The translations under genes were made by a program, and so were the position numbers. From Eopsaltria australis (Eukaryota > Chordata > Aves > Passeriformes > Petroicidae), in NCBI GenBank assembly GCA_034509425.1, contig JAVTVJ010001136.1, positions 186,001 through 250,000 on the forward strand: a DNA stretch of 64,000 nt, in the 5' to 3' direction. Below are positions 34,101-46,793 of the stretch, one piece after another. How positions within the stretch are numbered: the stretch's first letter is position 1; every line of letters starts with the position of its first letter. The notes below the pieces were generated by a model. It did no database searches, had not been told where the DNA came from, and worked only from the letters and a program-made list of their open reading frames with translations.

Positions 34101-34404
34101 GCTGGACGGGGATACAGGAGGACGGGCGGCAAAGCTGGGTCTGGGAGGACACAGAGGGTCAGCCGTGCAGGGGGACACGGAACAGGAGCCACCGCGGCTC
34201 CCTGCAGCCCACCCAAGTGCCGGGTCAGCGGATGCCCACAGACCCCTCTGCTCAGCCCCTCACCTGCTGGAGGCTGAGCCCCTCCTGCGCCGCCACCTTC
34301 TCCAGCGGACTCTGAGGAGGGCGCGGCCGCCGTCTCTGCGCCGCCCTCTGCCCCCTGGTCGCGAGAAGCAGCCCGAGGAGAAGGAGGGTGCGCAGGGCCG
34401 CCAT
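31154..34404 (-). CDS. C8G: Complement component C8 gamma chain
   Basis: Seven exons: 34264-34404, 33387-33526, 32634-32704, 32260-32367, 31878-31979, 31674-31712 and 31154-31167, giving 204 residues (human 202). The N-terminus is a signal peptide followed by a basic, proline-rich stretch (QRRRPRPPQSP, 23-33) as in mammals. Exon 2 has 'GKWFLVGMAS' and ends 'STFRKL', nearly identical to human. Cys61 (in SRCSY) corresponds to the cysteine that links C8 gamma to C8 alpha; Cys98 (MCW) and Cys190 (GFCD) are the internal disulfide. The C-terminus 'EFHILDEMKL' parallels human 'QFHVLDEVRR'. The product is a lipocalin-fold subunit of C8 in the membrane attack complex, secreted mainly by liver. It lies head to head with FBXW5 and shares its CpG island; no TATA box is seen. 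Confidence 0.96.
34005..34190. repeat. Degenerate minisatellite in C8G intron 1
   Basis: Roughly three diverged copies of a 55-65 bp G-rich unit, each with a 'ggggctcagc(c/g)ctgga' to 'ggacacgg' pattern. The tract makes long open frames on both strands that are not genes. Confidence 0.6.
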
Positions 34405-34912
34405 GTGCTGCTGTGCGAGGCCGGCGCTGCCGGGAAGCGGCGGGGCCAGGCGGGCACGGCCGGGAGCCAGGGACACTCGTGGCGGCTGGACGGGGTCAGT
34501 GCCGGGGTCAGTGCCGGGGTCAGCGCTGGGCTGGAGCCAGTGAGCGGGCCCGGACAGGGCCGGGGGTTGAGGAGGGGCCAGGGCGAGGGGGTCCGGACAC
34601 AAATCCGGGCGGGGGTCCCGAGGGTCCCGGCAGTCCCGATGGTGGGCGGGGCCGTTTTCGGATGGGGCGTGGCCTAACGGGGCGTGGCCTCTGTGGGCGT
34701 GGTCGGGGGCGTGGTCGGACCGGGCGGGGCAGCGCTGCTGCTGCAGGGGCGCTCGTGGGCGATCGCGCCGCGCTCGGCTTGTTGTGCCTGGCACGCTGCT
34801 GGCAGCTCTGTGCTCGAACCGTCGGGTCTGCGGCCTGACACGTGCGGTGATTGGCCGGCGGGGGAGCGCCGGCCGGAAGTGGCGGGGCGGGGGCAGCGGA
34901 GCCGCCGAGGTG
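34405..34912. promoter_or_regulatory. Bidirectional CpG-island promoter of C8G and FBXW5
   Basis: The C8G ATG (34404, minus) and the FBXW5 first exon (donor at 34910, plus) are about 500 bp apart in very CpG-rich DNA. Four GGGCGTGG words lie at 34,665-34,672, 34,680-34,687, 34,695-34,702 and 34,707-34,714, which fit KLF/SP binding. CCGGAAGTG at 34,873-34,881 is a perfect ETS site of the kind found at housekeeping gene starts and lies at the likely FBXW5 start. No TATA box is present on either side. Confidence 0.75.
34491..34526. repeat. 12-bp tandem repeat, three copies
   Basis: Three copies of CGGGGTCAGTGC (the last with CGC for TGC) lie upstream of the C8G ATG within the shared promoter. 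Confidence 0.9.
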
Positions 34913-34925
34913 CGGGGGGAGCATC

Positions 34926-35015
34926 GGGGACACCGGGCACGGCACGGCCCGGCACGGGGGACACCGGGCACGGCACGGCCCGGCACGGGGGACACCGGGC
35001 ACGGCACGGCACGGC
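34926..35015. repeat. 31-bp GC-rich tandem repeat, three copies
   Basis: Copies begin at 34,926, 34,956 and 34,987 with 'ggggacaccgggcacggcac' and are separated by 'ggcccggcac'. They sit in FBXW5 intron 1, between the non-coding exon 1 donor (34,910) and exon 2 (35,113). Confidence 0.9.
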
Positions 35016-35133
35016 TCGAAGGGAGCAGCGGGCAAGGCACGGGGGGCCGCGGGCCCTCGGCGGGCGCGGGTCCCCGGCCCGGGCCTGACCCCGGCACCGT
35101 GCTCGGTTGCAGGCGCGGCGGCAGAATGACACG

Positions 35134-38100
35134 ATGGACGCGGGCTGCCCCCGGCTCCCAGACACCGTCCTGTTCGAGATCTTTCTGTACCTGGACCACG
35201 CCGACGTGCTCTCGGTGGGGCTCGTCTGCCAGCAGTGGCGCGCCGTGGCCCGCGACGAATTCCTGTGGAAGGAGCTTTTCTACCGCTACTACCGCGTGTC
35301 CCGGGATGTGCCGCGACACCCAGGTGCGCTCCGGGGTACGGGGCTGATCCCAGGGGGGCGGCACCTGCCGTGAGCCCGGGAAGGAGGCTCCGCTTCCCCG
35401 CTCTGCCTTCTGCCTGCCGCTGTCGGCGTGGTGGAAGCCCTGCACCGCGTCGCCTCAGCTGTGTCACAGCGTCATGGGCTGAGGTGTGCATGGAAGGGCT
35501 CTGGGTCTGCCCAGACCCTTCAGAAACGGGGGTCAAAATGCTGAATATGCTTCGCCTTTCCCTTGTTTTCACAGGAAGGTGTCTGAGCTCTCTAGGCAGG
35601 TGCTCTCTGCAGCTGCTGTCCAGGGAGATCCCGGGAGTTGCAGTGAGTTACTGCTGCATCCCAGCCTGCATGGGATCTGTAGAATCACTGCTGGCTTGGC
35701 CTGCCCGGGACTTGGCAGCCCCTCTTCTGCAGCTCTGCCCCTTCTCCAGCTGGACCAGGGGCACTGCCACAAGCACCACGGGCTACTCCGAGGGTCCCAG
35801 GGGCTGGGCTGTGCAGGGACACCTGTGCCTGTCTGGGGCCCTGTGACAGCACAGGGGGCATGTGCTGAGTCAGCAGCTGACCGACTGTGCCAGGGCAGGT
35901 TGGACTTGATCTGGGCTCAGAGCAGAAGGTGACGAGCCTGGCAGGGCCGTCCCTGGCTGAGCTGTCAGAGGGCTTGGGGGTGGCAGTTGTGTGGTCACAG
36001 CTCTGCTCCCTGCTGAGCATCTAGTGCTGGAAGCAGTTTGGTGCAGTGTGGAAGGATGACCCAGCTCTGTCACATCAGCTGGGACCTGGCAGCAGGAGCC
36101 CTTGGTGCCCGGGGGGGTTTCTCTCTGAGCACCCCATTCCCGGTGTGTTGCAGGGCACGGGAGGGCTGTGCAGGGGGCTCCCAGCTGTGGCTGAGGGAAT
36201 TGGATCTTGGGTTGTGAGTTGCAGTAGCTACAGAGGGGCAGGAAGAAATGCCAAGGATCAGACCATGGGAGCTCATCTCCTTGCAGCAGGAACAGCACTG
36301 CTGAAGGCGCTGGGAGGAGGTGGATGTGGATGGGGTTCCTCCACGCTGGGTGGTTTTGCTCTTGTAGATGCTGGGAGCTCCATAGGGGTGAGGGCACTAT
36401 CTTTAGGGTTTTTCTGAAGCACTTTGACCAGGCTCGTTCCCTCCCAGCCTCCTGGAGCTGCTTAGTCAGCTGCCAGCCCTGTTCTTGAGCACTAATTAGG
36501 ATCACTAATTAGGATTGGTGTAGCTCAGTAACGTATTCAGGCACCTCCCTGGCTGCTGGAGCCCTGGGCACCCTGCACAAGGCAGCAGGACAGGGGCAGC
36601 CAGCAGGTGTGGGAGGGGGCTGGAGGTGTGAGTTTGGAGGATACCCCTGCCAGTCTGCCTGCGCTGGGCAGCCCTGTGGTTGAGGGAATGGTATCCAGTG
36701 GTTCCGTAAGAAAAGTGTTGGGTTTGCTTGGCCAAATGGGGCCTGCCCAGGCTGTTTCCCAGCCGGATGGGCCAGGACTAGGAAGTTCAGAGGGGGCTGA
36801 AGTGCCCAGCCTCGAGCAGCAGTGGGATGTGCTGGCAGCAAGCTGGTCCCTGCCTGCAGGAGCAGGTGCCTTCTGGGCTGCAGCGTGTTCCAAAAAATCC
36901 TTCAGTGCTGTTCAGTGTCACTAGGAAAGTTGGCCTTATCCATATACATGTCTAATCCTCTTTGCTTCTTTGGGATTTGCTGCTGCAAGAAGTCTGAAGG
37001 CTGCCTGGCTGGGCCCTTCATTAAAAATCTTCTTTATTTGTCTTTTATTGTCCATCAGTAAGACTCCTGTGAGTGTGCCCCAGGCTGTGCTCAGCACGCT
37101 GTGTCAAGCTTCTGTTCTTCTCTCACATTTTTGCAAGTCTCTTACCTCATGGAGATGGTTTTTTCCTGGTCCCAGACCCTTTCTAGAACCATCTTAATTC
37201 TTTGTTAGACTAGACAGAAATAATCAGTGCAGAGCTGGGTATGGTGAGGAGCAGCTTCCCAACTTCCCTCTTGTCACACCTGGTTGATTTAGTTGTCCTG
37301 GAGTCCTTCTCACGACTGTTTTGGTCTGAGAGCCAGCACCTCTGCCCAGGGTGTTCTAGCAGGGGCTGTGCTGGTTTGGAAAGCAGAGGTGTGATGTGAA
37401 GCTGTGTGTGTATTGGAAGAAAGGGGTTCTTGTGTGTGGGAGTAGGGAAGCTACTGAGGAAAATGCTGAGGGCTGTTGGCTGTGCTGCAGCCCTGGGCTG
37501 GTGTCCCAGCAGAGCTCCTGGCCTTGCTGGCAGGTTTATTAAAGACTGATGCCATGTTTAGCCCAGCTCTGCTTCCCCCCACTCACCCTCCTGTCCTGTG
37601 TCCCTGCTCTGTGCTGCAGGTGCTGTCTCCTGGTACGATGAGTTCCAGAGGCTCTACGACACCATCCCTTGCGTGGAGGTGCAGGCCCTGAAGGAACATA
37701 ATGACCAAGTTTTGCACCTCAGCTTCTCCCACTCTGGCTGCCTGTTTGCATCATGCTCCAAAGACTGCACGGTCAAGGTAAATGGTAGATGCCCTGCCCG
37801 GCCCTTGCAGCCTTGGTCCAGTGGGGCTTAGCCCTGAGAGCAGCCTTTGGGAAGTCTGTAGAGGTTTGACCAGATGTCCCTGGATTTGGGCTGGTTCCTG
37901 CAGGTGCTGAGCTGTCTTCTAAGCCATAGAACTAATGACTCTTGCAAATGTAGCCTTGAGGGCTGTGGATTCCAGCTCCAGCCTGTGTGTGTGTGGAGGT
38001 GGCTGAGGTGCTTTGCTTTCTAGGTGCACATCAGTGCCCTGTTGTGCCCTGGGTCTGACAAAGAGTGGGAAGATAATGATCCACTGCAGTGGATCCTGTC

Positions 38101-41100
38101 TTGCATTAGTGGTTGTCCTGGGAGGAATCTATCTGAACATGCTGGAAACCCAGCTGTGACAGCACCATTCCCTGCCTGAACACCCTCTGCTCTGGCCAAT
38201 GGAGCAGCCGTTCTCTGTTTCTGTCAGGGAAATGGACAGGGAGTGGGAGGCAGTTAAATGGCGTTTGTGATACTGTTTGTTTTTCATGTCCTGGTGAGTA
38301 CTGGCAGAGCAGATAAAGCAGAACCACTCTCAGATTTCTTAGCATCTTCCTGCCTGTCCATCTCTCTGTAGATCTGGAGCAATGAGCTGGACATTTCCCT
38401 GCAGCACAGCTCCAACATGAGGCCATACAACTGGAGCTACACCCAGTTTTCCCAGTTCAACTCCGATGACTCCCTCCTGCTGGTATCTGGTGTCTTTGTG
38501 GGGCCTCACAACTCCTCCTCGGGGGAGATTGCTGTGATCAGCATGGGTAAGTGGGGCTTCCCTGGGGCTCCCTGGGGCATATGAGTGCTAGGTGAGTGGG
38601 TTCCCTTCTTTTGTGGGTGTGCAGTAGCCTTGCCTCAGCTTGTCCTGATACCTGAGCTAAGGGGTTCCAGTCACAATTCTAGAGGGGAAACCTCACAGAC
38701 TGCCTTAAACTCTGCTCGGGTCACCACAGCAGCACCTCAGGGCAGTGTTTCATGTATTTAGCCTGACTTACAGATTTAGTCTCACTTACGTGCCAGTCTG
38801 GGCAAGGGTTATCCACAGCACTCATCTTGAAGCCCCTGCCTCTGGCGTATGTGGTGCTGGGCATAGAGCCACAGAAACCCAGAATGGTTTGGGTTGGAAG
38901 AGACCTTAAGGCTCATCTTATTCCAGCCCCCTGCCATGGGCAGGGACACCTTCCATTGTCCCACATTGCTCCAGGCCTTGGGCACTGCCAGGGATCCAGG
39001 GGCAGCCACAGCTTCTCTGGGCACCTTGTGCCAGGGCCCCCCACCCTCCCAGGGAACAATTCCTGCCCAACATCCCATCCATCCGTGCCCTCTGGCACTG
39101 GGAAGCCATTCCCTGTGTCCTGTCCCTCCAGCCCTTGTCCCCAGTCCCTCTCCAGCTCTCCTGGAGCCCCTTTAAGGCCCTGGAAGGGGCTCTGAGGTCT
39201 CCCCAGAGCCTTCTCTTCTCCAGAGTGGGCACACCCAGCTGTCTCAGCCCATCTCCAGAAGAGAGTGGCTGGATCCAGCCCTCAGATCACCTTTGTGTTC
39301 CTAGTCTCACCCTTAGGTCTCATGGGGCTTTCTGAGATGGTGTCACTTGAACCTCTTTCACTTCTGCTGCAGCTCTGTGTATGTGGCTTATCCCCACTGT
39401 GTTATCTCACCGTCTTTGTGCAGAGTCCCACAGTGCCAGGAATCAGGAGTGCACAGCTGCCTTGGTTGGAGAGGTCCCAAGTCCCAGGGGTGGGAGTGAA
39501 ATTCTGTACGTGTTTGACTCGTTCTTGTCCCCAGGGCCTGCTCTGAGCCCTGCTCAGGGAAAGAGTGGGAGGTTGGATTGCTCTATGCTTGGCTCTGTGC
39601 ACTGCCCTGTTATTTTGGTTTCCTTTGTGCAAGGTATCATCACACATCTCTGGAGAAAAGAGAAGTAATCTGTCTCTGTAGCAGTGGCTGGGAGCTGGAT
39701 GGAAGTTGGCCTCACCTACAGAGACCTGGATCCATTTCTCTGTGTCCCACATGATTTCTCCAGGGCGCTTGCTGGAAGTCACTGCCTCACACTCGTGTTT
39801 CCCTTCCAGAGAACTTCACGCTGCTTTCCAGGGTGAGGAATAAGCCCTATGATGTGTTCGGCTGCTGGCTGAATGAAACCAACTTGATATCAGGCAATCT
39901 GCATCGGATTGGGCGCATAACCTCCTGCTCGGTGCTGTGGCTGAACAATGCTTTCCAGGTGAGCTGCCTTCCTTCCAGCTTCACAGGCCGTGCAGCTTCC
40001 TGCTGGCTCCTCAGGGAGGAAAAGCTGCAGGGAAGGATGGCTCAATCCTCCTGTCCTCCCTGTTTGTCTCCTCTGATTTGCCCTCAGGATCCTGAGCTCG
40101 AGGCAACCCTTGCATGAGGCTTCTCCACGCTTGGTGTTGTGGTTCTCACTGCAATATTCCAACTCTGCCCTCAGATCTCATTAACTTTTGCCACAATAAT
40201 TAGGCTGAGGAGTTGGCTGCAGTGCTCCACAGCAGGCATTGCCCAACAGCAGGGCTGCTGAGGTCCTTGGTAGTCTGAAGTTGGGCCTGGGACTGCTGTA
40301 GCCTGGCGTGTGTCCCAGCAATGGCCTTTCTCCCATTTGGTAGCTCAGGGTGTTCAGGCTGAGCTCAGCCCTGCCTGGCCTTGCTGAGGTTTCTTGGGCC
40401 AGGTGCTGTCTCTGATTCCGTGGTGAGGCTTGGAGAGCTGGCCTCAAACTGCTCATTCAATCTCTGGCACTTGGGCTGCTCAGTTGTGTTCTCCATGTTT
40501 TGCCTCCGTTTCAGTGTCACACCTGCACATCCCCGTGTTTTGTGATTTTAACATGATGCTGACCCCTGGTAAAATCCTCTGGTAGCAGAGACCCTTCAAA
40601 GACCCACAGTGCTACACTGAGGCATTACTCCAACATTACCCCTTCCATCCCTGAGAGGCCAGGAAGGACCTTGCCCATGGCAGGAGTGTGGGATTACAGC
40701 TGCAGGCTGGGAACAGTGAGGCAGAGAGGGACCTGCTCTGTGTGTTTGGAGCAGATACCAAGCTGCCTCTGCTGAGGGGTACAAGCACACTCCAGGAGCA
40801 TGGAGATCCTCTGCCATGGCTGCTGTGGGCCAGAGGGCTCCCACTTCACGCTTGTCACAGAGACCTGTTTGTAGAATATAGAGTATTCTGAAGTAGAAGA
40901 GACCCATGAAGATCAAGTCCAGCTCCTGGCCCTGTACTGGAAAGCACCAGGTAGCACCTGATGATGACCTCAGGGTACAGTGGCAGCAGGGCTACCCAGC
41001 TGCTGTGCTTTCTCTCTCCACTGCTGCCTGCCTGCAGGAATGTTTCCTCTCACTGTGTCTCCATCCAGGATAGGAAGGAGCTCAGTAGAGCTGGCAAGCC

Positions 41101-44100
41101 TGGGGCCCATTCTTGTGTCAGTGCCTCACACACAGTGTGAAGGGATCTGTGGAGGCCTGTGTCCCTGTGCTAGCTCAGGTCTTGGTTTGAACTGTGGGAG
41201 TGATGTGGGTTGGTTCCTGCTCACTTCTCCCCTCTGCTCGCAGGGCATTGAGTCTGAGAATGTGAATGTAGTGAAGAGACTGTTCAAAATCCAGAACCTG
41301 AATGCCAGCACCATCCGGACCGTGATGGTGGCAGACTGCAGCCGGTACGATTCCCCGGACCTGCTCCTGGACTACGAGGAGCAGCTGGCTGCTTCCTCCA
41401 CCTGCCCGGTCTTTGATCTTGGCAGTGACAGCGAGGAAGAAGAGGCCAAGCCCAAGCTGCCTCTGGAGGCGGCCGTACAGGAATTGCCAGATGCTGGGGG
41501 TGTGCCGGCAGAGCCTGGGCTGCAGCAGCTCTTTGATGATATCATGGAGGGCCGCGTGAGGCCTGCCATGACCGAGGCAGAGCTGGAGACAAAGGTGGCT
41601 GAGCTGTTTGTGCGCAACAGAACTAAACCACCCGAGCCAAATCTGCTCCCCACAGACAGCAACAGCAAGACAAAGTACTTGATCTTCACCACAGGATGCC
41701 TCACCTACTCCCCGCACCAGATAGGTAAGGCTTGGTCTGAGCCTGGGGCAGCCTGGGCTGCAGCTGCACTTGGGATTTGGGTCAGGAAAAGACTTGGTCT
41801 CTCTGCTGCCTGTCTGTGAGGTGTGAGCTGCAGTTTGCTCTGGGTTCTGAGAGGCCCCATCACTGAAGGCAGTTCCATCTCCTCCACTTGCTTGAGGGTT
41901 GTTTTGTTGCTGCCAGCATGACATGTGGCCAAAGTCATGGCAAGGGCTGAGCAGAAGAGCAAGAAGGAGTTTCTGGTTAAGGACACCAGCCACGAGCAGT
42001 GGGTGCAGGGGCAGAGCAGCACTTGCCCTGAAGGAGTGTGTGGAAGGACCTCAGTCCTGTTCTTTTGTGGGGGTAGACAGGGCATCAGGGCAAGCCTGAT
42101 CTGAGCAGCATGGAGTTGATGTGTGAGTCACTTGTGCAGTGCCCCTGCCCCTTGCCTGCCTCCCCTCTGCCATGGGTGGGACCACCCTTCCGTGGGCATC
42201 CAGCCTCAGTGAGACACTTGGGACTGGGGAGGTTTCCCAGGGGATTATTCACTGCCCCAGTCAGTGTTTCTGTGGTGAGTGACGCTGGGCAGGTTGCAGC
42301 CTCCTCCACTGTACCTGTGAGTGCAGCATGTGCTAGGCTGTGGCATTGCTGGTGATCTTGTCCTGTGTTAGGATGTCACTTGCTCTCACCTAGGCCACTC
42401 CTGTTAAGGCAGCAGGAGTAGCAGTGCCTGAAATTACAGGAAATTCTGTGGGGAGCTCCTCAGTGGGGAGCAGGAGCTGACAGACTGGCTGTTTACCCAA
42501 GAAACCCTAAAGCTGGCAGAGAGGTGGAAAGGACCAGGAGTGTGGGGAATGAGGGAGCTCCTCCCAGACAGGACTGCTGTGAAGCCAGTTTCAGTTCCTT
42601 TCACTGCTTGCACAGTTACAGCCTTGCTTCCGTGCTCTCCTGACCTTCCCATGACACGGTCCCACCAGGAGTCACAGCAGTGTCATTTGCCCTTTGGTTT
42701 AACATGCGCAGGACTGGCCCTGTGCAACTGCTCTTTGCCCACAGGACCCGAAGGAGCTCACTCTGTGCTCACCTCCCGCTCTATGCAGTGCTGCTCCAGC
42801 CTGAAATCCTTGAGTTCCCATTTCTCATGCTGGTTCCAGGTTGAGCAGCCTGTTCTGCTGATTCATGTGTGTCTGAGTTTGGAATGGGAAGTATGGTGCT
42901 GTGGAAGTGAGGATGAAGATGCTGGTGAGCAGCACCAGTGGGGTGGAAGATCACTGGTCCTGTCCTAAAGGTCCCAGGCTCAGGGGCAGAGATACTTGGA
43001 ATGGCCTTGGACTTGAGCTGTTGTTGGGCTGCAGGAGAGGGCTAAAACCGAGGGTGTTGTTAGCAATTCCTGCAGAGGGGCGATGGGATGAGGTGGGCTG
43101 CCCACCTTCCAGCTCCCCCTAGACCTGCTGTGGATGAAACCTTGTATGCCCAGGAGCTGCTGAGGCTCAAAGGGCTCCTCGAAGAAGCCATTTGGGATGG
43201 ACCATTTGTGGAGCTGTTTGTGTTTTGGATCTGTGCAGAGCTGGAGGGGGTCAGAGCTTGACCCATCACTTGTCTCCTTTAGTCAGGAAGTTCAGAAGCT
43301 ATAAAACACTTGAGCACAGTTTGGGTTTAAGTGTTCTCTGAGTTTTCTGGGACAGACCCCACCTGCACTTGACAGTGTCAGGGGAAAACCCTGCCACAGT
43401 CAGTGCATCTGCTGGACTGCTCCAGGCTGGCTACTGCAGAGAATGGGCCCAGCCCAGGAAATCATTTAGGAGAAAACCACTTCTACAACTAGTGTGTCTC
43501 TGGGCCAGTGCAGCTTCCACGTGCTCCAGAGATGGAATGGGACAAGGTTTGGCTGTACCCACAGGCACTGGGATCTCCCTGTCTGGGGTTGGATGTGCCA
43601 GGATGTTGCTCTTGGGCAAGGTCCTGGCCCAAAGCCCACCTGGAGAGTTGAAGGAGCCCGTCCAGGACAGCAGCCCTGTCCCAGACATTGCCCGGCAAGC
43701 TGGTTCTGTGGAACTGCCTCCCTCTGCTTTCTGTCCCACAGGTATTAAAAGGATCCTGCCCCACCAGATGACAACTGCAGGGCCGGTGCTGGGGGAGGAA
43801 CGGCGCTCGGATGAGTTCTTTGACTCCCTGGATCACGTCATCGACATCCATGGGCACATCATTGGCATGGGCCTCTCCCCTGACCATCGGTGAGCACAGG
43901 GGGCTGCAGCAACTGCCAGGGCGGGCAGGAGCTGCTCACGGGCTCTGTGGGGTGACCAGGACACGAAGTGATTGTGATGGATGGATGGATCCTTCTTATG
44001 TTGTGTTCCCAGAGCTGGAGGAAGCTCTGCAGGTGGGATCTCCTCCTGAATGGAGCAGGGGGGCAGAGTCCCCTCTCATGTGCTGCCCAGAAGATACCAC

Positions 44101-45255
44101 CATCCTTAAAGATAGTTTCAGTGGGATTAGAGAGTTGTGACCTGACCCCTGGAGCCACCTTTCAGGTGTGGTGGTCCTTTCTAGACATGGCCAGGGGTGT
44201 TCAGCAGCCTGTTCCCTGTTTCAGCTCGGATTTCAGTGAGCTGGGCTGCAGGCTCCATCCCTGCTGTGCCAAGGGGCTCTGTGAGTTTTGGTGCAGTGCC
44301 GGTAACCCCTCCCTGCCCTCCCCAAGGTATCTGTATGTGAACAGCCGGGCCTGGCCACGGGACTGTGTCATCTCGGACCCGATGCAGCCGCCTCCCATCG
44401 CCGAGGAGATCGACCTGCACGTGTTCGACCTGAAGACCATGAAGGAGGTGAAGCGAGCGCTGCGTGCACACCGCGCCTACACACCCAACGAGGAGTGCTT
44501 CTTCATTTTCCTGGATGTCAGCAGGGACTTCGTAGCAAGGTGAGGGGTGGGCAGAATCCTGACCCAGCATCCAGGAAGACCTGGGGCTGTTGCTGTGGGA
44601 TGGTCGGGTGAGCAGAATACTCCTGTGTGTTGGGAGCAGAGCAGGGAATGGGGATGGAAAGAACAGAGGAGACTGACTTGGAAGGTGCTGATAAAAGGTG
44701 GCTGCCCTGGTCCTGCTTTAAATATCCTGCTGTAAATCCCTGAGGAAAAGGTAAATATGGAGCTGTGGTGTGTTTGGTGGCAGGTGGTAAATGCCCTTCT
44801 TGGGGCTGCAGGTGCTGTGGGGTGAGGTGAGGGACCCTGGATCCCAGAGGGAGCTGCCTGGGCAGGATGAAGCTCATGGAGACAGGGGCTGGGGTACTCT
44901 CTGTCCCCCTCCCTGCAGAAGGACAGGGGTGGAAAGGGTAGGGTATTGGGGCTGCTGCGCTGACACTGGGACCAGTGGGACACCCTGACCACTGTCTTTC
45001 CACCCCAGTGGGGCAGAGGATCGACATGGCTACATCTGGGACAGGCACTACAACGTCTGCCTGGCCAAGCTGCAGCATGACAACGTGGTGAACTCAGTGG
45101 CGTTCAGTCCAGTGGAGCAGGAGCTGCTGCTTACAGCCAGTGATGACACCACCATCAAGGTGTGGCGGTCCCCACGGGCCGTGCGTGTCCGGCAGGCCAG
45201 GAGGCCCCGGCCCAGGAAACTGCTCTTCTCCTGGCTCATGAACCAGAAAAGCTGA
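35134..45255 (+). CDS. FBXW5: F-box and WD repeat protein 5
   Basis: Coding exons: 35134-35323 (exon 2, acceptor at 35112), 37620-37777, 38372-38546, 39810-39958, 41244-41724, 43742-43889, 44327-44539 and 45009-45255; exon 1 (to about 34,909) is non-coding. Frames join through all eight to give 586 residues (human 566). The N-terminal F-box (LPDTVLFEIFLYL...LVCQQW, about residues 6-35) recruits SKP1. WD40 segments include 'HLSFSHSGCLFASCSKDCTVK', 'GHIIGMGLSPDHRYLYVNSR' and 'NSVAFSPVEQELLLTASDDT'. The product is the substrate adaptor of SCF and CUL4-DDB1 ubiquitin ligases; known targets in mammals include SASS6 (centriole duplication) and EPS8. The 481-nt exon carries an acidic, poorly conserved linker (SDSEEEEAKPK), a little longer than in human, which accounts for most of the extra length. 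Confidence 0.97.
38868..39240 (-). mobile_element. CR1 LINE 3' end, minus orientation
   Basis: Starts with 'cagaatggtttgggttggaagagacctta' (the complement of the CR1 terminus) and runs through the 'ggggcagccacagcttctctgggcacct' core to 'ccagagccttctcttctccag'. It lies in FBXW5 intron 4. Confidence 0.9.
40868..40965 (-). mobile_element. Short CR1 3' fragment, minus orientation
   Basis: 'agaatatagagtattctgaagtagaagagacccatgaagatcaagtccagctcctggccctg' is a diverged CR1 terminus read on the minus strand. It lies in FBXW5 intron 5 and is older than the other copies, judging from its divergence. Confidence 0.65.
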
Positions 45256-46793
45256 ACCCAGGTACATCTGCTCCTGCAGCTTCCTCACTGCAGCACCTCT
45301 TCTGAGCTCACAGAGCCCTGAGCCCTGCACAGAGATGAGCTCTAGGCACACAAATCCTATGCCTGAGCCAGGAGGGGCTCCGGCAGTGGGAATCGCCTCC
45401 TCCTTGAAGCATCAGCTGCAGACAGGACATAAGAGCTGGGGCCCTGTCATGGGCCTATCGGGCAGCAGCTGAGTTGGTCACTGCAGGGTGGGCTCCCACA
45501 GCTTCTCACCAGCGTTGCTACTTGTGCACAGCTCTCTGGGTGAGCTCTGGGCTCAGGGAACACTAAGGCATATCCAGTGTGGGTCTGTGTGAGCTGGGGA
45601 TGTGGCCACCCCCACTGGGAGCCGCTGGCTGCAGAGCGCTTGGCAGGAGCCACGGTGCAGCTGCGCTGCCTGACTGCAGGACTCTCTTAATATTGGCGTT
45701 CTATTAATGTGTGTTTGTCCCAGAGCTCATGGGCAACTCATCTGGCTGCTGGGGAATGTCAAGTGCCTCCTCCCCATGGCACCTCTGCCTGGGAGGGCAG
45801 CAGGCACTGGAGGCAGTGAGGGGGTGGGCTGGGGGCCTGACTGGCCCCAAGGTCTGTGTTGATATTGCCAGTTTCCAAACTTGGGAGCGGGGAGGGCTGG
45901 TGGTCACATGGTGCTGGCTTTGCCTCTGTCTTCCTCTGAGTAGCACTTCAATAAGCTATGGATCGGGAATGTATTTATTGTGGGGGATCTGCTGTCCCTT
46001 TCTGGGGTACCCCTGAGGACAGCGTACATCCTGCCCATGCTACCCAATCATGGCACTTTAGGTTCTCTTGGTATGTTCTCTGTGAATAAGTGTGGGCACC
46101 CACGGGTGCTGCAGGTATTCATTCACCTGCAGGTGATGGGGACAGAACCCTCCTGCCTGCAGTGACAGCTGAATAAGCTCCCTGTCCCTGGGGCTGACCT
46201 GCCTCCTCCAGGACTCCACAGGCAGTGGGAACAGTCATTGGAGTTATTATGGACTCAGTGGTGTTCACTGTCTGTCTCTTGAGCTTCTCTCCCTGTAGCA
46301 GGTACCCAAATGTCAGAGTCTAAAATTAAGCTCCTAATCTTGACCTGGTCTAGATGGGGCCCCCAGGAACTGCCATCGCTCCTGGAAGCAGGGCTGGAAA
46401 GGAGCCGCAGGGGGTGGCATTTTGGGGCCCTCCTGGAAGCCCCAGGACAGGTTCTCAGTCTGGGGTTGCTGACAGACCTGGCAGAGGTGGCAGCTCCTGT
46501 CACAATGGCACTGATGGCTTTAGCAGCCCCTCCAGCAGGAGGGATGGCACCTGTGTCCTGCTGTGCCCTAGCTTCATCCAAAACCCCTGTACTCAGGTTT
46601 TCTGTCACAAAATGAGGGGTTCCTTCGTGTGTGTGCACACAGGCTCTACATCCTGCTCTGTCCAGTCACACAGCGATGGAACAGCCTCTCCCTCCTCCCC
46701 CAACTGTGAACTCTCTACCCCTGGCTCAGTGTAGCAGCGAGCGAGGTGCTGAGGTGTTGTTTGTACTGAGTTTTGCTCTTCACTCTGGCATTG

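Noticed and set aside
33679..34677. 332-codon plus-strand open frame
   Set aside because: It is antisense to C8G exon 1 and made largely from the G-rich minisatellite in C8G intron 1.
34252..35572. Overlapping 397- and 350-codon minus-strand frames
   Set aside because: They read through the C8G first exon, the shared CpG island and the antisense of FBXW5 exon 2. The only real coding part is the last 47 codons of the first, which is C8G exon 1.
45949..45954. AATAAG as the FBXW5 poly(A) signal
   Set aside because: It is a weak variant; a canonical AATAAA lies at 46,794. The earlier site is kept as a possibility only.
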